64,000 bases of DNA from Dehalococcoidia bacterium (GCA_025060295.1 JANXCH010000006.1:69257-133256); one strand, 5' to 3'; shown: positions 26,112 to 35,346, counted from the first letter of the stretch. Notes: generated by a model from the letters alone, not told the origin. Made by a program: numbers and translations.

Positions 26112-26930
26112 CTAACGCCCATGATATCGTGTGATCACCTCGCATCCTGTAGCGGTAATGATAACGGTGTCTTCAAAGTGGGCGGACAGGGTGCCGTCGG
26201 CGGTTACCACTGTCCACCCGTCCTCTTGCACCCTGGTCAGGTAGGTGCCCATGTTCACCATGGGTTCGATGGCGATGGCCATGCCGGGCACCAGAAGCGG
26301 GCCCTCTCCGGGCTGGCCGTAGTTGGGAACGGCGGGGTCTTCGTGCAAAGCCCGACCGATGCCATGCCCCACATACTCCCGCACCACCGCATAGCCGCGG
26401 CTCTCCACATAGCGCTGGATGGCCGAGCCGATATCGCCGATGTGGGCACCCGGACGCGCCTGGCGAATGCCCACTTCCAGGGCAGTGCGGGTTACCTCTA
26501 TAAGGGCGTGGACGCGGGGATGCACCTTCCCAACGGGGAAGGAGCGGGCAGCATCCGCATACATGCCGTCCACTATGGCCCCGGCGTCAATCTTCACCAG
26601 GTCGCCCTCCCGAATGATACGGTCGCCCGGGATGCCATGCACGATCTCCTCGTTCAGGGAGACGCAGATAACGGCGGGGAAGCCCCGATAGCCCAGGAAG
26701 GCGGGCTGTGCACCCGCCTGGCGAATCATCTGGGCGGCCAGGGCGTCCAGGTCACGGGTGCGCATCCCCGGGTGCAAGGCTTGGCCTAACCGCTCCAGCA
26801 CCAACGCCACTACCTGCCCCGCACGGCGCATAGCCTGCTGTTCCTCCGGCGTTTTGAGGGTGATGCCGGAGGCGGAGGCCGCCACGCGGGCAGGGCGGTT
26901 CTTCACACGGGTGGGGCGGAGTGTCTGCAT
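26112..26930 (-). CDS. map: Type I methionine aminopeptidase
   Basis: A 272-residue metalloprotease that removes the initiator methionine. The metal ligands are visible in [19 protein letters not shown] (two Asp), [13 protein letters not shown] (His), IAIEPM (Glu) and HFEDTV (Glu), with EEIVHGIPG as the substrate-side histidine. A basic N-terminal extension of about 20 residues precedes the catalytic core. It is the first gene of the ribosomal operon, just after a TATAAT promoter; secY and adk, its usual upstream neighbours, are not adjacent. Confidence 0.96.
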   Translation of the reverse strand: MQTLRPTRVKNRPARVAASASGITLKTPEEQQAMRRAGQVVALVLERLGQALHPGMRTRDLDALAAQMIRQAGAQPAFLGYRGFPAVICVSLNEEIVHGIPGDRIIREGDLVKIDAGAIVDGMYADAARSFPVGKVHPRVHALIEVTRTALEVGIRQARPGAHIGDIGSAIQRYVESRGYAVVREYVGHGIGRALHEDPAVPNYGQPGEGPLLVPGMAIAIEPMVNMGTYLTRVQEDGWTVVTADGTLSAHFEDTVIITATGCEVITRYHGR

Positions 26931-26950
26931 CTTGGGAGAACCGAGATACT

Positions 26951-26979
26951 ATTATAGCAAGGACGGGGCGGAATCTCCA
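26951..26979 (-). promoter_or_regulatory. Promoter of the map-infA-rpsI operon
   Basis: On the minus strand TGGAGA (26974-26979), a 17-bp spacer and a perfect TATAAT (26951-26956) preceded by TGC, so also an extended -10. It lies inside the 3' end of the hydrolase gene and 20 bp before the map ATG. Confidence 0.7.
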
Positions 26980-27677
26980 CCGCTAGCGCGGGGCGGAGCT
27001 TTGAGGTGGCGCAGGAGCCAGTCTTTCAGCAAAGTGTGGAGGGCTGAGGCCGCCTCGCGCAGGCTGTGGCCCGCCCCCGGGAGCAGGACCAGCTCTTTAG
27101 GCTCCTTCGCCCAGGCATACACCCTGTGGGAGCAGGTGGGGGGAAGGTGAGTATCGGCCTCGCCGTGCACCAGGAGAAGGGGACGGGGTGACACCTGCCC
27201 TGCCCCCTGCGCTCCATAGGTCTGGGTGGAGAGGGCTACCACACAGACGGCGATATCGCTGAAGGGGGCAGCGGCGATGACCACCGCCCCGCCAAAGGAG
27301 TGGCCCACAAGGGCCGCCCGCAGAATACCCATCCCTTTTAGGAAGGTGAGGCCTGCCAGGGCATCCAAAACGCATTCGTGGAAAACACCGGGGTGTCGGT
27401 AGTCCAGACGCAGGGAGGCGATGCCGTGCTGGTGGGCCAACTGCTGGGCTAGAACCCGGTAGCATCCGTTGGCCGGGCCATCCACCCCGCCCCGCACGCC
27501 CCAGACCCACAGCACCCCCTCCTGCGCCCCCGGGACGGGGTGATAGATGCCCACGACGTCCCCCCGTGTGGTGTGGAGGACGAGCCCGCGCCCACCCTGG
27601 TCGGGAGGCGCAGGACGAAAGGTGAAACCCACCACCTGGATGGTGAGGATCGCCTCGCTGTCTTGGGCCGAGGGCAT
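26952..27677 (-). CDS. Alpha/beta-hydrolase family protein
   Basis: A 241-residue serine hydrolase. The nucleophile elbow is VGHSFGG, the acid is probably D in HGEADTHLP, and the histidine is in GAGHSLRE. The short size and position of these motifs match dienelactone-hydrolase-like or BAAT-like small hydrolases. ATG 27677 lacks a clear ribosome site and the frame is open further upstream into the divergent promoter, so the start is uncertain. The 3' end contains the map promoter, so some read-through into map is possible. Confidence 0.75.
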   Translation of the reverse strand: MPSAQDSEAILTIQVVGFTFRPAPPDQGGRGLVLHTTRGDVVGIYHPVPGAQEGVLWVWGVRGGVDGPANGCYRVLAQQLAHQHGIASLRLDYRHPGVFHECVLDALAGLTFLKGMGILRAALVGHSFGGAVVIAAAPFSDIAVCVVALSTQTYGAQGAGQVSPRPLLLVHGEADTHLPPTCSHRVYAWAKEPKELVLLPGAGHSLREAASALHTLLKDWLLRHLKAPPRASGGDSAPSLL

Positions 27678-27725
27678 GCGCGTTGTGGGTTTTGTAGGGG
27701 ATGGTTTCAGTGTAGCACAGTAAGG

Positions 27726-27754
27726 TTGCCAGGGGAGGGGAAACGCGCTACCAT
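27726..27754 (+). promoter_or_regulatory. Promoter of the MFS transporter gene
   Basis: TTGCCA (27726-27731), 17 bp, TACCAT (27749-27754). The same hexamers recur at 31393-31421 on the minus strand, and a close variant at 36894-36922. Confidence 0.65.
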
Positions 27755-27788
27755 CGTGCACAGACCCAGCCAACGGGAGGGGGCTTAT

Positions 27789-28997
27789 ATGGAACAGGTG
27801 AGTGCGCCACCACGCACGGGTCTAGGGGCGGGGCGTGTCTTTTTGTTGGGCGGGCTGACTTTAGGGCACGCCATTATCCACTGGTATCAACAGTCCTTTG
27901 TCATCCTGTTGCCAGAGATCAAGCGCACCCTGGGGTTAGACCCGGTGCAGGTGGGTGCCCTCTCTAGCGTGCGGGCCATATCAGGGGGCGCGGCGAATCT
28001 GCCTGCTGGCTTCATCTCCGATCTGTTCCGACGGCAGGGGGCGTTGGTTCTGGCAGTGAGTATGGCGTGGATAGGGCTGGCGTATCTGCTGGTAGGTATC
28101 GCCCCGACGTATGCCCTCTTGTTACCAGCCGTGGCTTTGGTGGGGATGGGTGGGGCCATCTGGCACCCGCCGGCCATTGGGCTGTTGTCGCGCCGCTGGG
28201 CCGACCGTCGGGGTTTCGCGGTGGCCGTGCACGGGGTGGGGGGGAGCATCGGCGATACCCTGGCACCCCTGGCGGTAGGGATATTGTTACTCGTCTTTTT
28301 CTGGCGCAATCTCCTCCATTTCTATGCTATTCCAGCGGTGGTGTTGGCGTTGGGTGTGTGGTGGTTCCTACGCTCCGCCTATCAGGAGGGCGGGGAACGG
28401 CCCACGCTTCGAGGCTATTTTGGGGCCGCGGGGAAGGTGTTGACGAATAAGGTGATTCTGGTGCTTCTGGTGGTGGCAGGTGTGCGGGCTATGGGCCAGC
28501 AGGCCATCCTGACCTTCCTGCCCATTTATTTGCGGGAGGACTTCCAGTATTCCTCGGCCTTCGCCGGCCTCATGCTGAGCGTGCTCACCCTGATGGGGAT
28601 AGCGTCCCAGCCGGCTTTGGGGTGGCTATCCGACCGCTTCGGGAGGAAGGCGGTGCTTGTGCCGGGGCTGGCGTTGCTGGCTCTCTTCGCCTTGCTGCTG
28701 GCGTGGGCACGGCCCGGCTGGGAACTGGTAAGTGTTGTGGTGATTTTGGGGCTATTCTTCTACGCTCTACAGGCCACCATCTTGGCGGCGGCCATGGACG
28801 CCACGGCGCAGGGTGCCGAGGCCACCTCCGTCAGCCTCATCTTTGGTGGAACTTTCATCTTCTCCTCGGTGTCGCCGGTCATCGCGGGGGCGGTCGCCAA
28901 GGCGTGGGGCATCACCAGCGTGTTCTACTATGCGGCGGCCCTGTATGTGCTGTGTGTGGTGTTGACCCTCCCCTTGCGCCTGCGGCGGGGAACATAG
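27789..28997 (+). CDS. Major facilitator superfamily transporter
   Basis: A 402-residue protein with about twelve hydrophobic segments. The start at ATG 27789 has GGGAGGGGG upstream. The inter-helix loop GWLSDRFGRKAVL between helices 8 and 9 and GFISDLFRRQGAL between 2 and 3 are typical MFS signatures. The N-terminal HAIIHWYQQSFVILLPEIKRTLGL resembles fosmidomycin-resistance-type or YfkF-like exporters. Substrate cannot be assigned. It ends 9 bp before the convergent SelA-like gene. Confidence 0.85.
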   Translation: MEQVSAPPRTGLGAGRVFLLGGLTLGHAIIHWYQQSFVILLPEIKRTLGLDPVQVGALSSVRAISGGAANLPAGFISDLFRRQGALVLAVSMAWIGLAYLLVGIAPTYALLLPAVALVGMGGAIWHPPAIGLLSRRWADRRGFAVAVHGVGGSIGDTLAPLAVGILLLVFFWRNLLHFYAIPAVVLALGVWWFLRSAYQEGGERPTLRGYFGAAGKVLTNKVILVLLVVAGVRAMGQQAILTFLPIYLREDFQYSSAFAGLMLSVLTLMGIASQPALGWLSDRFGRKAVLVPGLALLALFALLLAWARPGWELVSVVVILGLFFYALQATILAAAMDATAQGAEATSVSLIFGGTFIFSSVSPVIAGAVAKAWGITSVFYYAAALYVLCVVLTLPLRLRRGT

Positions 28998-29006
28998 GGG
29001 CCATCG

Positions 29007-30143
29007 CTACGGGGAAAGGGCCGCCCGCAGGTGCTGGGCGACGATGGCGTCTTCGCCCTCCCGCAGGGTGTGCACCGCGATGAGGAGGTTATTTCCCTCG
29101 GCACGGATGCGGATGCTGGGATTGCCCTGGCGCAGGGCCTGCTGCACAGCAACGGCCGTCTTCCCCAGAGGCTGTTCGTTCAGGGTTACCATCAGGCGCA
29201 TCCAGGGCCCTTGGCGCTCCCAGAGGCGTTGGGTGGTAATGTGAGGGATGCCCTCCAACGCCTGCAGTATGGTGTGGATGCGTCGCTCCTGCTGGGCGAA
29301 CCGCTCCTCGTGGTTCATTTGGAACCACTCCTGCAGAGCTACCACGGTGGCCACCACCTCTTGGCGGTCCACCTTGTAGCCCCGTCCGATAGCGTGGTTA
29401 TCGTGGGTTTCATAGGCGATAAAGTTGTTGAGGGTGGCTGCCTCCACTGCCCCCTTCTTGCCGCACAGCACCCCTGTGGAATGGGTGGAGCCGAAGTATT
29501 TGGCTCCGAAGCACACCAGATCGGCCCCGCTCTGGCAGAGCCAGCGCATGCGCTCCAGCGGATAGACCTCTGCGGCGGCGTCGATCAGAACGGCCACTCC
29601 CCGGCGGTGCGCGATACTCACCACTTGGGGGATAGGGAGGATTCCCGGGTCGCCCTCCATGCGCGCCAGGTAGAGGATGCCGGCCGTGCGGGGGCCGATG
29701 GCCCGCTCCAACTGGTCGGGGGTGGTGCCTTGCTCGTCCCCCACCTCCACCAGCTGTCCCCCGGGCACCGTGACACAGCGGTCGTAGTGATAGCGCATGC
29801 GCTTCTGGATGAGGAACTCGTTGTTCATCCCTGTGGTGTCGGGCAGGCGGGCGATGCGGGCGGGGTCGGTGCCGGTCATGATGCCGGCTGCCCCCAGCAC
29901 CAGGGCGGCATAGCACCCTGAGGTAACCAGAGCCGCCTCGGCCCCCAGAATGCGGGCGATAACCTGTCCCGACTTCGTCAGCAGTTCCTCCATATCCACG
30001 AAGGACTCGTTGGCCTCCTCCATTGCGGCCAGCACCCGGGGACTGAGCATGGATCCGCCGAGAATGGTCATGCTCCCGGCGGCGTTAATGACCCGACGGA
30101 CGCCCAATGCCTCGTAAATACCTGCGGTCTGCCTGGCGCACAT
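29007..30143 (-). CDS. SelA-like PLP-dependent enzyme
   Basis: A 378-residue fold-type I PLP protein. The opening IYEALGVRRVINAAGSMTILGGSMLSP, the VTSGCYAALVLGAAG turn and the lysine in CFGAKYFGSTHSTG match the L-seryl-tRNA(Sec) selenium transferase/D-glucosaminate-6-phosphate ammonia-lyase family (DgaE-like). No selB or tRNA-Sec is in the window, so a lyase or racemase role is more likely than selenocysteine synthesis. ATG 30143 is 14 bp after the M24 peptidase stop, so they form an operon. Confidence 0.78.
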   Translation of the reverse strand: MCARQTAGIYEALGVRRVINAAGSMTILGGSMLSPRVLAAMEEANESFVDMEELLTKSGQVIARILGAEAALVTSGCYAALVLGAAGIMTGTDPARIARLPDTTGMNNEFLIQKRMRYHYDRCVTVPGGQLVEVGDEQGTTPDQLERAIGPRTAGILYLARMEGDPGILPIPQVVSIAHRRGVAVLIDAAAEVYPLERMRWLCQSGADLVCFGAKYFGSTHSTGVLCGKKGAVEAATLNNFIAYETHDNHAIGRGYKVDRQEVVATVVALQEWFQMNHEERFAQQERRIHTILQALEGIPHITTQRLWERQGPWMRLMVTLNEQPLGKTAVAVQQALRQGNPSIRIRAEGNNLLIAVHTLREGEDAIVAQHLRAALSP

Positions 30144-30157
30144 GCCTACCCCCCTTC

Positions 30158-31369
30158 TCAACTGGGGCGATTATAGGAGGGGCCTTTAGGGAGGTCAAGA
30201 CGCTCGCCAATAAGCACTATGCTCTGCTGCACGGCAGTGGTAACCTGGGGGCCAGAGGGGCTAAAGAATACATCTATCTCCGAGCGCACGCCAAACTCCG
30301 GGAGGTAGATGCCCGGCTCAATGGTGAAGCCGATCCCAGGGATGATGCAACGGGTGTCCCGTGTTTCCCAGGAATCCAGGTTGACGGCGTCCCCGTGCAC
30401 CGTGCGCCCCAGACTATGTCCCAGGCGATGGGTGAAGTACTTGCCATAACCTGCCTGGGCGATCAGGCGGCGGGCGACCCTGTCCACCTGCCATCCCTGG
30501 AGCACCCGCCCCTTTTCCCACGCCTTCTGAAGTGCGGAGAGGGCCGCATCCCGCGCCTGGCAGACGACGCGGAACACCTCTTGCTGCCGGGGAGGGGCTT
30601 CAGGGCCAGCGTATCCCACCCATGTGATGTCGGCATAGATGGTGTCTTCCCCCTTCAGACGCCCCCATAGGTCTATAAGCACCCAGTCGCCGCGGCGCAC
30701 GGGTGCCGCTGCGGAGGGGGTCGGCTCGTAGTGGGGGTCGCTGGAGTGGGCGTTGACAGCCACGATGGGGCCTTCGGGGCTTTCCAGCCCCAGGTCGGCG
30801 AAGCGTGTGCGGATGAACTGGGCCGTGTCCCACTCGGTCAAGGCCCCCGACAGGTCCTGCCCCAGGAAGGCGAACGCCTCCAGAACGATGGCCGACAGCA
30901 AGCAGGCTGCCTCCCGGTGGGACTGCTCCTGGGCGGGCGTCCAGAGGAGGGCGGACTCCTGGAACAGGTCGCCCGAGGGGAGCACCTGCAGTCCCCATCC
31001 CCGCACCAGTTCCACTGTCCCCGCGTCCACTCGCCCCACCCGCGGGAGGGCCCCCTGGGGGCTATATTCCATAGCCACACGCTGCAGTCCCGTGAGCCAT
31101 CGGCGCAGATGGCGGAGCATCTGGGCACGGTTGGCGAACACGGTGAGGGGCAATCCCAGGCTCCGGAACTTGCCGGCATCTACGGCGTGCACTAACAGGC
31201 GGGGCTGACCACGCGCTGGGACGAACAGCCAGCAGGGGCGGGTTACCATGCCCAGTTTGCCGACGACCGCCCAAAACACGGGGTTGGCCCCCAGGTAGTC
31301 GTAGAGGAGCCAGGCGTCCACACGGTGGCGGCGCAGCCACCCTTGGGCCTTCTCCACGGTGGACAACAT
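30158..31369 (-). CDS. M24-family metallopeptidase (Xaa-Pro dipeptidase-like)
   Basis: A 403-residue protein with an N-terminal creatinase-like domain and a C-terminal pita-bread domain. Metal ligands are the Asp of VLIDLWG, the Asp of TIYADITWVG, the His of HRLGHSLGRTVHGD, the Glu of TIEPGIYLP and the Glu of VRSEIDVF. The Cys-free catalytic set is complete, so it should be active on proline-containing or modified dipeptides. It precedes the SelA-like gene and is driven by the promoter at 31393-31421. Confidence 0.85.
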   Translation of the reverse strand: MLSTVEKAQGWLRRHRVDAWLLYDYLGANPVFWAVVGKLGMVTRPCWLFVPARGQPRLLVHAVDAGKFRSLGLPLTVFANRAQMLRHLRRWLTGLQRVAMEYSPQGALPRVGRVDAGTVELVRGWGLQVLPSGDLFQESALLWTPAQEQSHREAACLLSAIVLEAFAFLGQDLSGALTEWDTAQFIRTRFADLGLESPEGPIVAVNAHSSDPHYEPTPSAAAPVRRGDWVLIDLWGRLKGEDTIYADITWVGYAGPEAPPRQQEVFRVVCQARDAALSALQKAWEKGRVLQGWQVDRVARRLIAQAGYGKYFTHRLGHSLGRTVHGDAVNLDSWETRDTRCIIPGIGFTIEPGIYLPEFGVRSEIDVFFSPSGPQVTTAVQQSIVLIGERLDLPKGPSYNRPS

Positions 31370-31392
31370 AGTGGTTTCTCTCTGTCGGTGCT

Positions 31393-31421
31393 ATGGTAGC
31401 CCACTTTCTTCCCGATGGCAA
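31393..31421 (-). promoter_or_regulatory. Promoter of the M24 peptidase/SelA-like operon
   Basis: Minus strand TTGCCA (31416-31421), 17 bp, TACCAT (31393-31398), identical hexamers and spacing to the MFS promoter at 27726. The M24 ATG lies 24 bp downstream. Confidence 0.65.
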
Positions 31422-31441
31422 CGGCGAGGGGAGGAACAGGG

Positions 31442-31470
31442 CTGACTTGCGCCAGGCACGGGGATATAAT
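31442..31470 (+). promoter_or_regulatory. Promoter of the TPR protein gene
   Basis: CTGACT (31442-31447), 17 bp, perfect TATAAT (31465-31470), divergent from the M24 promoter and 20 bp away from it. Confidence 0.7.
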
Positions 31471-31533
31471 GAGACTAAAACCCCCTGATTGTGCAGGGGA
31501 ACTCCTTGTACCTTTGCAGAGAGAGTGCACACC

Positions 31534-32073
31534 GTGACACGCCGGCACCGGGCCTGCGGGGCTCGGGGCGTGGGGGGTGAGCCTGTGCAGAGGGGAGCAG
31601 AGCACCAGCGGGAGGCATGGGAACTGTTCCAGAGGGGCTACGCACTCCAAAAGCAGGGGCGCTTGGAGGAGGCGGTGCGCGCCTACCAACGTTCCTTGGA
31701 CATTTACCCAACGGCGGAAGCCTATACCTTCCTAGGCTGGGCACTCTCCCACATGGGCCGTTTGGAGGAGGCCATTGAGTATTGCCGGAAGGCCATCGCC
31801 TTAGACCCGGACTACGGCAATCCCTATAACGATATCGGGGCGTACCTGATTGAACTGGGGCGGTTAGACGAGGCGATTCCCTGGCTGGAACAGGCCTTGC
31901 GTGCCAAACGCTACGACCACTACTGCTTCCCCTGGATGAACCTGGGGCGCATTTGGGAGCGCAAAGGGCTGTGGTATCGGGCGCTGGAATGTTATAAGAA
32001 TGCTCTCCAGTGCGACCCCCACTACCAGCCCGCCGCCCGGGCCCTGGCCCGTCTGCGGGGCCTGTTGAACTAA
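31534..32073 (+). CDS. Tetratricopeptide repeat protein
   Basis: About 179 residues. Four TPR units follow each other: ELFQRGYALQKQGRLEEAVRA, then YTFLGWALSHMGRLEEAIEY, YNDIGAYLIELGRLDEAIPW and WMNLGRIWERKGLWYRALEC. Such proteins are protein-interaction scaffolds, so no reaction is implied. I prefer GTG 31534 because AGAGAG lies eight bases upstream; GTG 31525 and a later GTG near 31583 are alternatives. There is no signal peptide, so it should be cytoplasmic. It lies upstream of, and may be co-expressed with, tldD. Confidence 0.75.
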   Translation: MTRRHRACGARGVGGEPVQRGAEHQREAWELFQRGYALQKQGRLEEAVRAYQRSLDIYPTAEAYTFLGWALSHMGRLEEAIEYCRKAIALDPDYGNPYNDIGAYLIELGRLDEAIPWLEQALRAKRYDHYCFPWMNLGRIWERKGLWYRALECYKNALQCDPHYQPAARALARLRGLLN

Positions 32074-32087
32074 CCCCGCCTCCACCG

Positions 32088-32116
32088 GGGACACACACCC
32101 GAGGGTGTGGTATATT
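32088..32116 (+). promoter_or_regulatory. tldD promoter with a palindrome filling its spacer
   Basis: GGGACA (32088-32093), 17 bp, TATATT (32111-32116). The spacer contains the inverted repeat CACACCC-GA-GGGTGTG (32094-32109), which would place a dimeric regulator directly under RNA polymerase. Confidence 0.55.
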
Positions 32117-32135
32117 CGGCAGGGGAGGTCTACCC

Positions 32136-33698
32136 ATGAGCATCGGTATCGAGTCCTTGGACGCTGTGATTCCTGTGGCGGAGGAGGTGGCACGGACGGC
32201 GCGCCGCCTGCGGGGGTGTCGGGAGTGCGAAATTCGCCTGGGGGCGTGGGAGGTGCGCACCTGCACCGCCGAGAACGGCGTGGAAAAGGTCAGCACCGCC
32301 GACTGCCACATGGGGCTGGGGGTGCGGGTGGTGGCCGAGAACGGCTCCATAGCCGCAGGTTTCTGCGGCAGGGTGCTGGGGGGAGCCGATCTGTCCCGTA
32401 GCATGCAGGTGCTGCAGGATGCGGTTCGTCACGCCCACGCGCGCGCCGTTGCCAACGCCCGGGAAAAACACCGTGTCGCCACCCTTTATGGATCCCTGGG
32501 GGCGAGTTTCACGCCTTTGGCGTTGCTGCCGGCCCCTGTGGTGCGGACGCGCATTCCCCCCGTGTTTCGGATAGACCCCCGCTCTGTGCCCTTGGAGGAG
32601 GTGGTGCGTCTGGTCACCCGGGCCTCCCGGGCAGCGGCGGGCGTCAGCCCACAGGTGGCTTTCAACACCGTCATCGGAACGACGGCTTTGGTGCGGGATG
32701 TGTTTGTGAGCGCCGCCGGCTCGTCGATTGACCGCATCTATGCCTTATCGGAGGGCCTGGTGTTCGTGGCCTCTCGGGGGGAGACGGGCCCCCTGGACCT
32801 TTACGATTTCACTGGCCATCAGAGGGGTTGGGAGGTGCTCACCGAAGGCTACCGCAACGCCCATATCCATTTGGAGCCGCTGGAGGAGTTCGCCCGCCGC
32901 CTGGCTTCTACGGCGGTGGAAGTCTCCAATGCCCCCCACTTGCGCCCGCCCGAGGGGGAGGTGGTGGTGGTAACCGATCCCCACTTCAACGCCCTGGTGT
33001 GCCACGAGGTGGTGGGGCATCCCTCGGAACTGGACCGGGCTTTCAAAATGGAGACGGCGTACGCAGGGCGCTCCTGGCTGTTCAAAGACCTGCAGGAGAA
33101 CATGCTGGGCAAGCAGGTCGCTTCGCCGTTGGTGAGCGTAGTGTCGGACCCGACGATGGAGGGGTTTGGCTCGTATCCCTATGACCACGAGGGCACTCCC
33201 GCCCGGCGGGTCTACAACATCCGAAATGGCATTTACACCGAGTTCCTCTCCAGCCGGCAAACGGCAGCCCTCCTGGGCTTGGAAAGCAACGGACACTATG
33301 TGGCTACCGAGCCTTTCCGTGTGCCCCTTATTCGCATGTCCAACACGGCTTTCCTGGGAGGGGACCGGGATCCTCAGGACATCATCGGCGACGTGGAGCG
33401 GGGGTGGTATGTGGTGGGGCACCGCATCCCCTCGGTGGCCGAGAGCCGGGAGAACTTCCGCATCTCGGCGGTGAAGGTGTATGAAATCCGCAACGGTCAG
33501 ATAGGGCAACTCTATCGGGACGGAGCGGTCATGGCCGATACTCGCGACTTTTTTATGCACATTGACGCGGTGGGGAACGACTTCCGCCTGTTCCCCATCC
33601 CCAACTGCGGGAAGGGGCAGCCCATGCAGGCCAAGCGGATGAGCAACGGGGGCCCCACCCTGCGCTCGGTGGCCCGTCTGACGGGAACTTCCCGCTGA
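32136..33698 (+). CDS. tldD: TldD-family metalloprotease
   Basis: A 520-residue protein of the TldD/PmbA family. ATG 32136 is preceded by GGGGAGG. The HExxxH zinc motif is HEVVGH at 290-295 and a glycine-rich distal segment follows, so this is the catalytic partner. In characterised systems a TldD/TldE heterodimer degrades flexible peptides and matures modified peptides such as microcin B17. TldE follows 31 bp downstream. No precursor peptide gene is visible nearby, so a housekeeping role is the safer reading. Confidence 0.92.
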   Translation: MSIGIESLDAVIPVAEEVARTARRLRGCRECEIRLGAWEVRTCTAENGVEKVSTADCHMGLGVRVVAENGSIAAGFCGRVLGGADLSRSMQVLQDAVRHAHARAVANAREKHRVATLYGSLGASFTPLALLPAPVVRTRIPPVFRIDPRSVPLEEVVRLVTRASRAAAGVSPQVAFNTVIGTTALVRDVFVSAAGSSIDRIYALSEGLVFVASRGETGPLDLYDFTGHQRGWEVLTEGYRNAHIHLEPLEEFARRLASTAVEVSNAPHLRPPEGEVVVVTDPHFNALVCHEVVGHPSELDRAFKMETAYAGRSWLFKDLQENMLGKQVASPLVSVVSDPTMEGFGSYPYDHEGTPARRVYNIRNGIYTEFLSSRQTAALLGLESNGHYVATEPFRVPLIRMSNTAFLGGDRDPQDIIGDVERGWYVVGHRIPSVAESRENFRISAVKVYEIRNGQIGQLYRDGAVMADTRDFFMHIDAVGNDFRLFPIPNCGKGQPMQAKRMSNGGPTLRSVARLTGTSR

Positions 33699-33729
33699 CC
33701 CTCGCAGTGCATTGGAAGGAGAGTGGGTT

Positions 33730-35298
33730 ATGATCCCCCTGGCAACTTTGAAGCGGACGGTGCAGGAGGGGCTGGCTTACCTGCACGCTCAGCCCGATGT
33801 GCAGGAGGCGGAGGTGTTTGCCGCCTCCAATGGCGCTTTGTTCGCCCGCCTTAACTACACCTCCCACCTGCCCTGCAACGGGGTGGAGGAGCCCAAGTCC
33901 CAAGAGTCCTATGGGGTGGCGGTGCGGATCCTGTTCCGAGGGGAGGGGGGTCTCCGCTACGGCGCAGGCTCGGAGCCGAGCGACCTGTCTCTGGAGGGGG
34001 TGAAGCGGGCCCTACAGAAGGCGCGGCGGGCAGCCGTGTTGGACCCCGACCGCACCTCCCTCCCTCGTCCCACGGGGGAGAGGCGTCGCCTGCGCCGGTA
34101 CCACGACCCTTTGGTGATGCGCATGCGCGATGACGATTTGGTGCGGGTCGGGTGGACGGCTGTGGAGGGGGCACTGGGAGCATTCCAGTCGGCCGAGGAT
34201 CTGGTGTCCTTAGTGGAGCGCCCCGACCAGTTGCCCCGCCTGGGCCTCATTCTGGGGGGGGATGTTACCGTCTTGCAGGAGCGCATCGCCGTCGGCTCCA
34301 CCCATATCCCCGTGGATACGGACCAGTCCACCCTGGTGATGGCCTTCTTGACGAGTATGGTGGAGGCACGGGTCAGCAAAGGCTCGGCGTGGATGGTGGG
34401 AACTCGCCTGACCGACTTTTCCCCTGAGCCCGGGGCGGAATGCGCCCGTAACGCCGTCCGCGCGATGGACGGGGTGCGGGTGCCCGATGGGGAATATGCG
34501 TGTGTGCTCGGCCCCCAGGCTGTTACCGACCTGCTCAACCACATTATCCTCCCCAGCCTGAACCTGGGGGTCTTTTATGCGGGGGCGTCGGCCTTCCAGG
34601 GGAAGATGCTCCAGCCCATTGCCTCGCCCCTGCTGGATATGTGGGACGACGGCGCGGCGCCGGGCTTGGCGGGGAGCAAGGGTATCACCTGCGAGGGTCT
34701 CCCTACCGGGCGCACCGATTTGGTGCGGCAGGGGCGCTTGGTGGGCCTGCTGACCGACTACTATCGTAGTCAGCAAATCCTGCGCGACCCCCAGGCTCGG
34801 GCTAAGTTAGGTGTTGACCCCGCACAGGTGCGGGATGGGCTGGTGCCCCGCAACGGCTTCCGCTTCTTCTTCGGCGGGGGACGCCACCCTGAGGCGCCCG
34901 TGGGCATTTTCGGCACCAATGTGATCATCTCCACCAGCCAGCCCTGTACCCACGAGGAGCTGCTCCGCCGGGTAGGCAACGGCCTCTACATCGGGCGCAT
35001 CTGGTATACCTACCCCATCAACGGGCTGGCGGCGGGCGACTTTACGTGCACAATAGTGGGGGACTCGTACCTGATAAAGGACGGGCGATTGGATAAGCCT
35101 ATCAAGCCCAACACGGTGCGCATCAACGACAGCATCCATCGTGTCTTGCGGGGGATTATCGGCATCGGGGACAAGCCGCGGGGCACCCTCGTGTGGGCGG
35201 CCGATAGCATTATGTATGTGCCGGAGGTGGCCGTCCAGCGCCTTCAGGTGCGAGAGATTGCCGGCTTCATCGAGACGGTCTACCCGACGCGAGAGTGA
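33730..35298 (+). CDS. tldE: TldE/PmbA-family protein (non-catalytic partner)
   Basis: A 522-residue member of the same family that lacks the HExxxH site. ATG 33730 has GGAAGGAG nine bases upstream. The pattern of GVFYAGASAFQGKMLQ, EGLPTGRTDLVRQGRLVG and IGRIWYTYPINGLAAGDFTCTI matches the PmbA/TldE side. It should pair with the upstream TldD. A bidirectional hairpin follows at 35347. Confidence 0.88.
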   Translation: MIPLATLKRTVQEGLAYLHAQPDVQEAEVFAASNGALFARLNYTSHLPCNGVEEPKSQESYGVAVRILFRGEGGLRYGAGSEPSDLSLEGVKRALQKARRAAVLDPDRTSLPRPTGERRRLRRYHDPLVMRMRDDDLVRVGWTAVEGALGAFQSAEDLVSLVERPDQLPRLGLILGGDVTVLQERIAVGSTHIPVDTDQSTLVMAFLTSMVEARVSKGSAWMVGTRLTDFSPEPGAECARNAVRAMDGVRVPDGEYACVLGPQAVTDLLNHIILPSLNLGVFYAGASAFQGKMLQPIASPLLDMWDDGAAPGLAGSKGITCEGLPTGRTDLVRQGRLVGLLTDYYRSQQILRDPQARAKLGVDPAQVRDGLVPRNGFRFFFGGGRHPEAPVGIFGTNVIISTSQPCTHEELLRRVGNGLYIGRIWYTYPINGLAAGDFTCTIVGDSYLIKDGRLDKPIKPNTVRINDSIHRVLRGIIGIGDKPRGTLVWAADSIMYVPEVAVQRLQVREIAGFIETVYPTRE

Positions 35299-35346
35299 AA
35301 GGGGGAGCGGCGTAGGGGTGGTCTCTTGGCCCGTGGGGGATACGAG

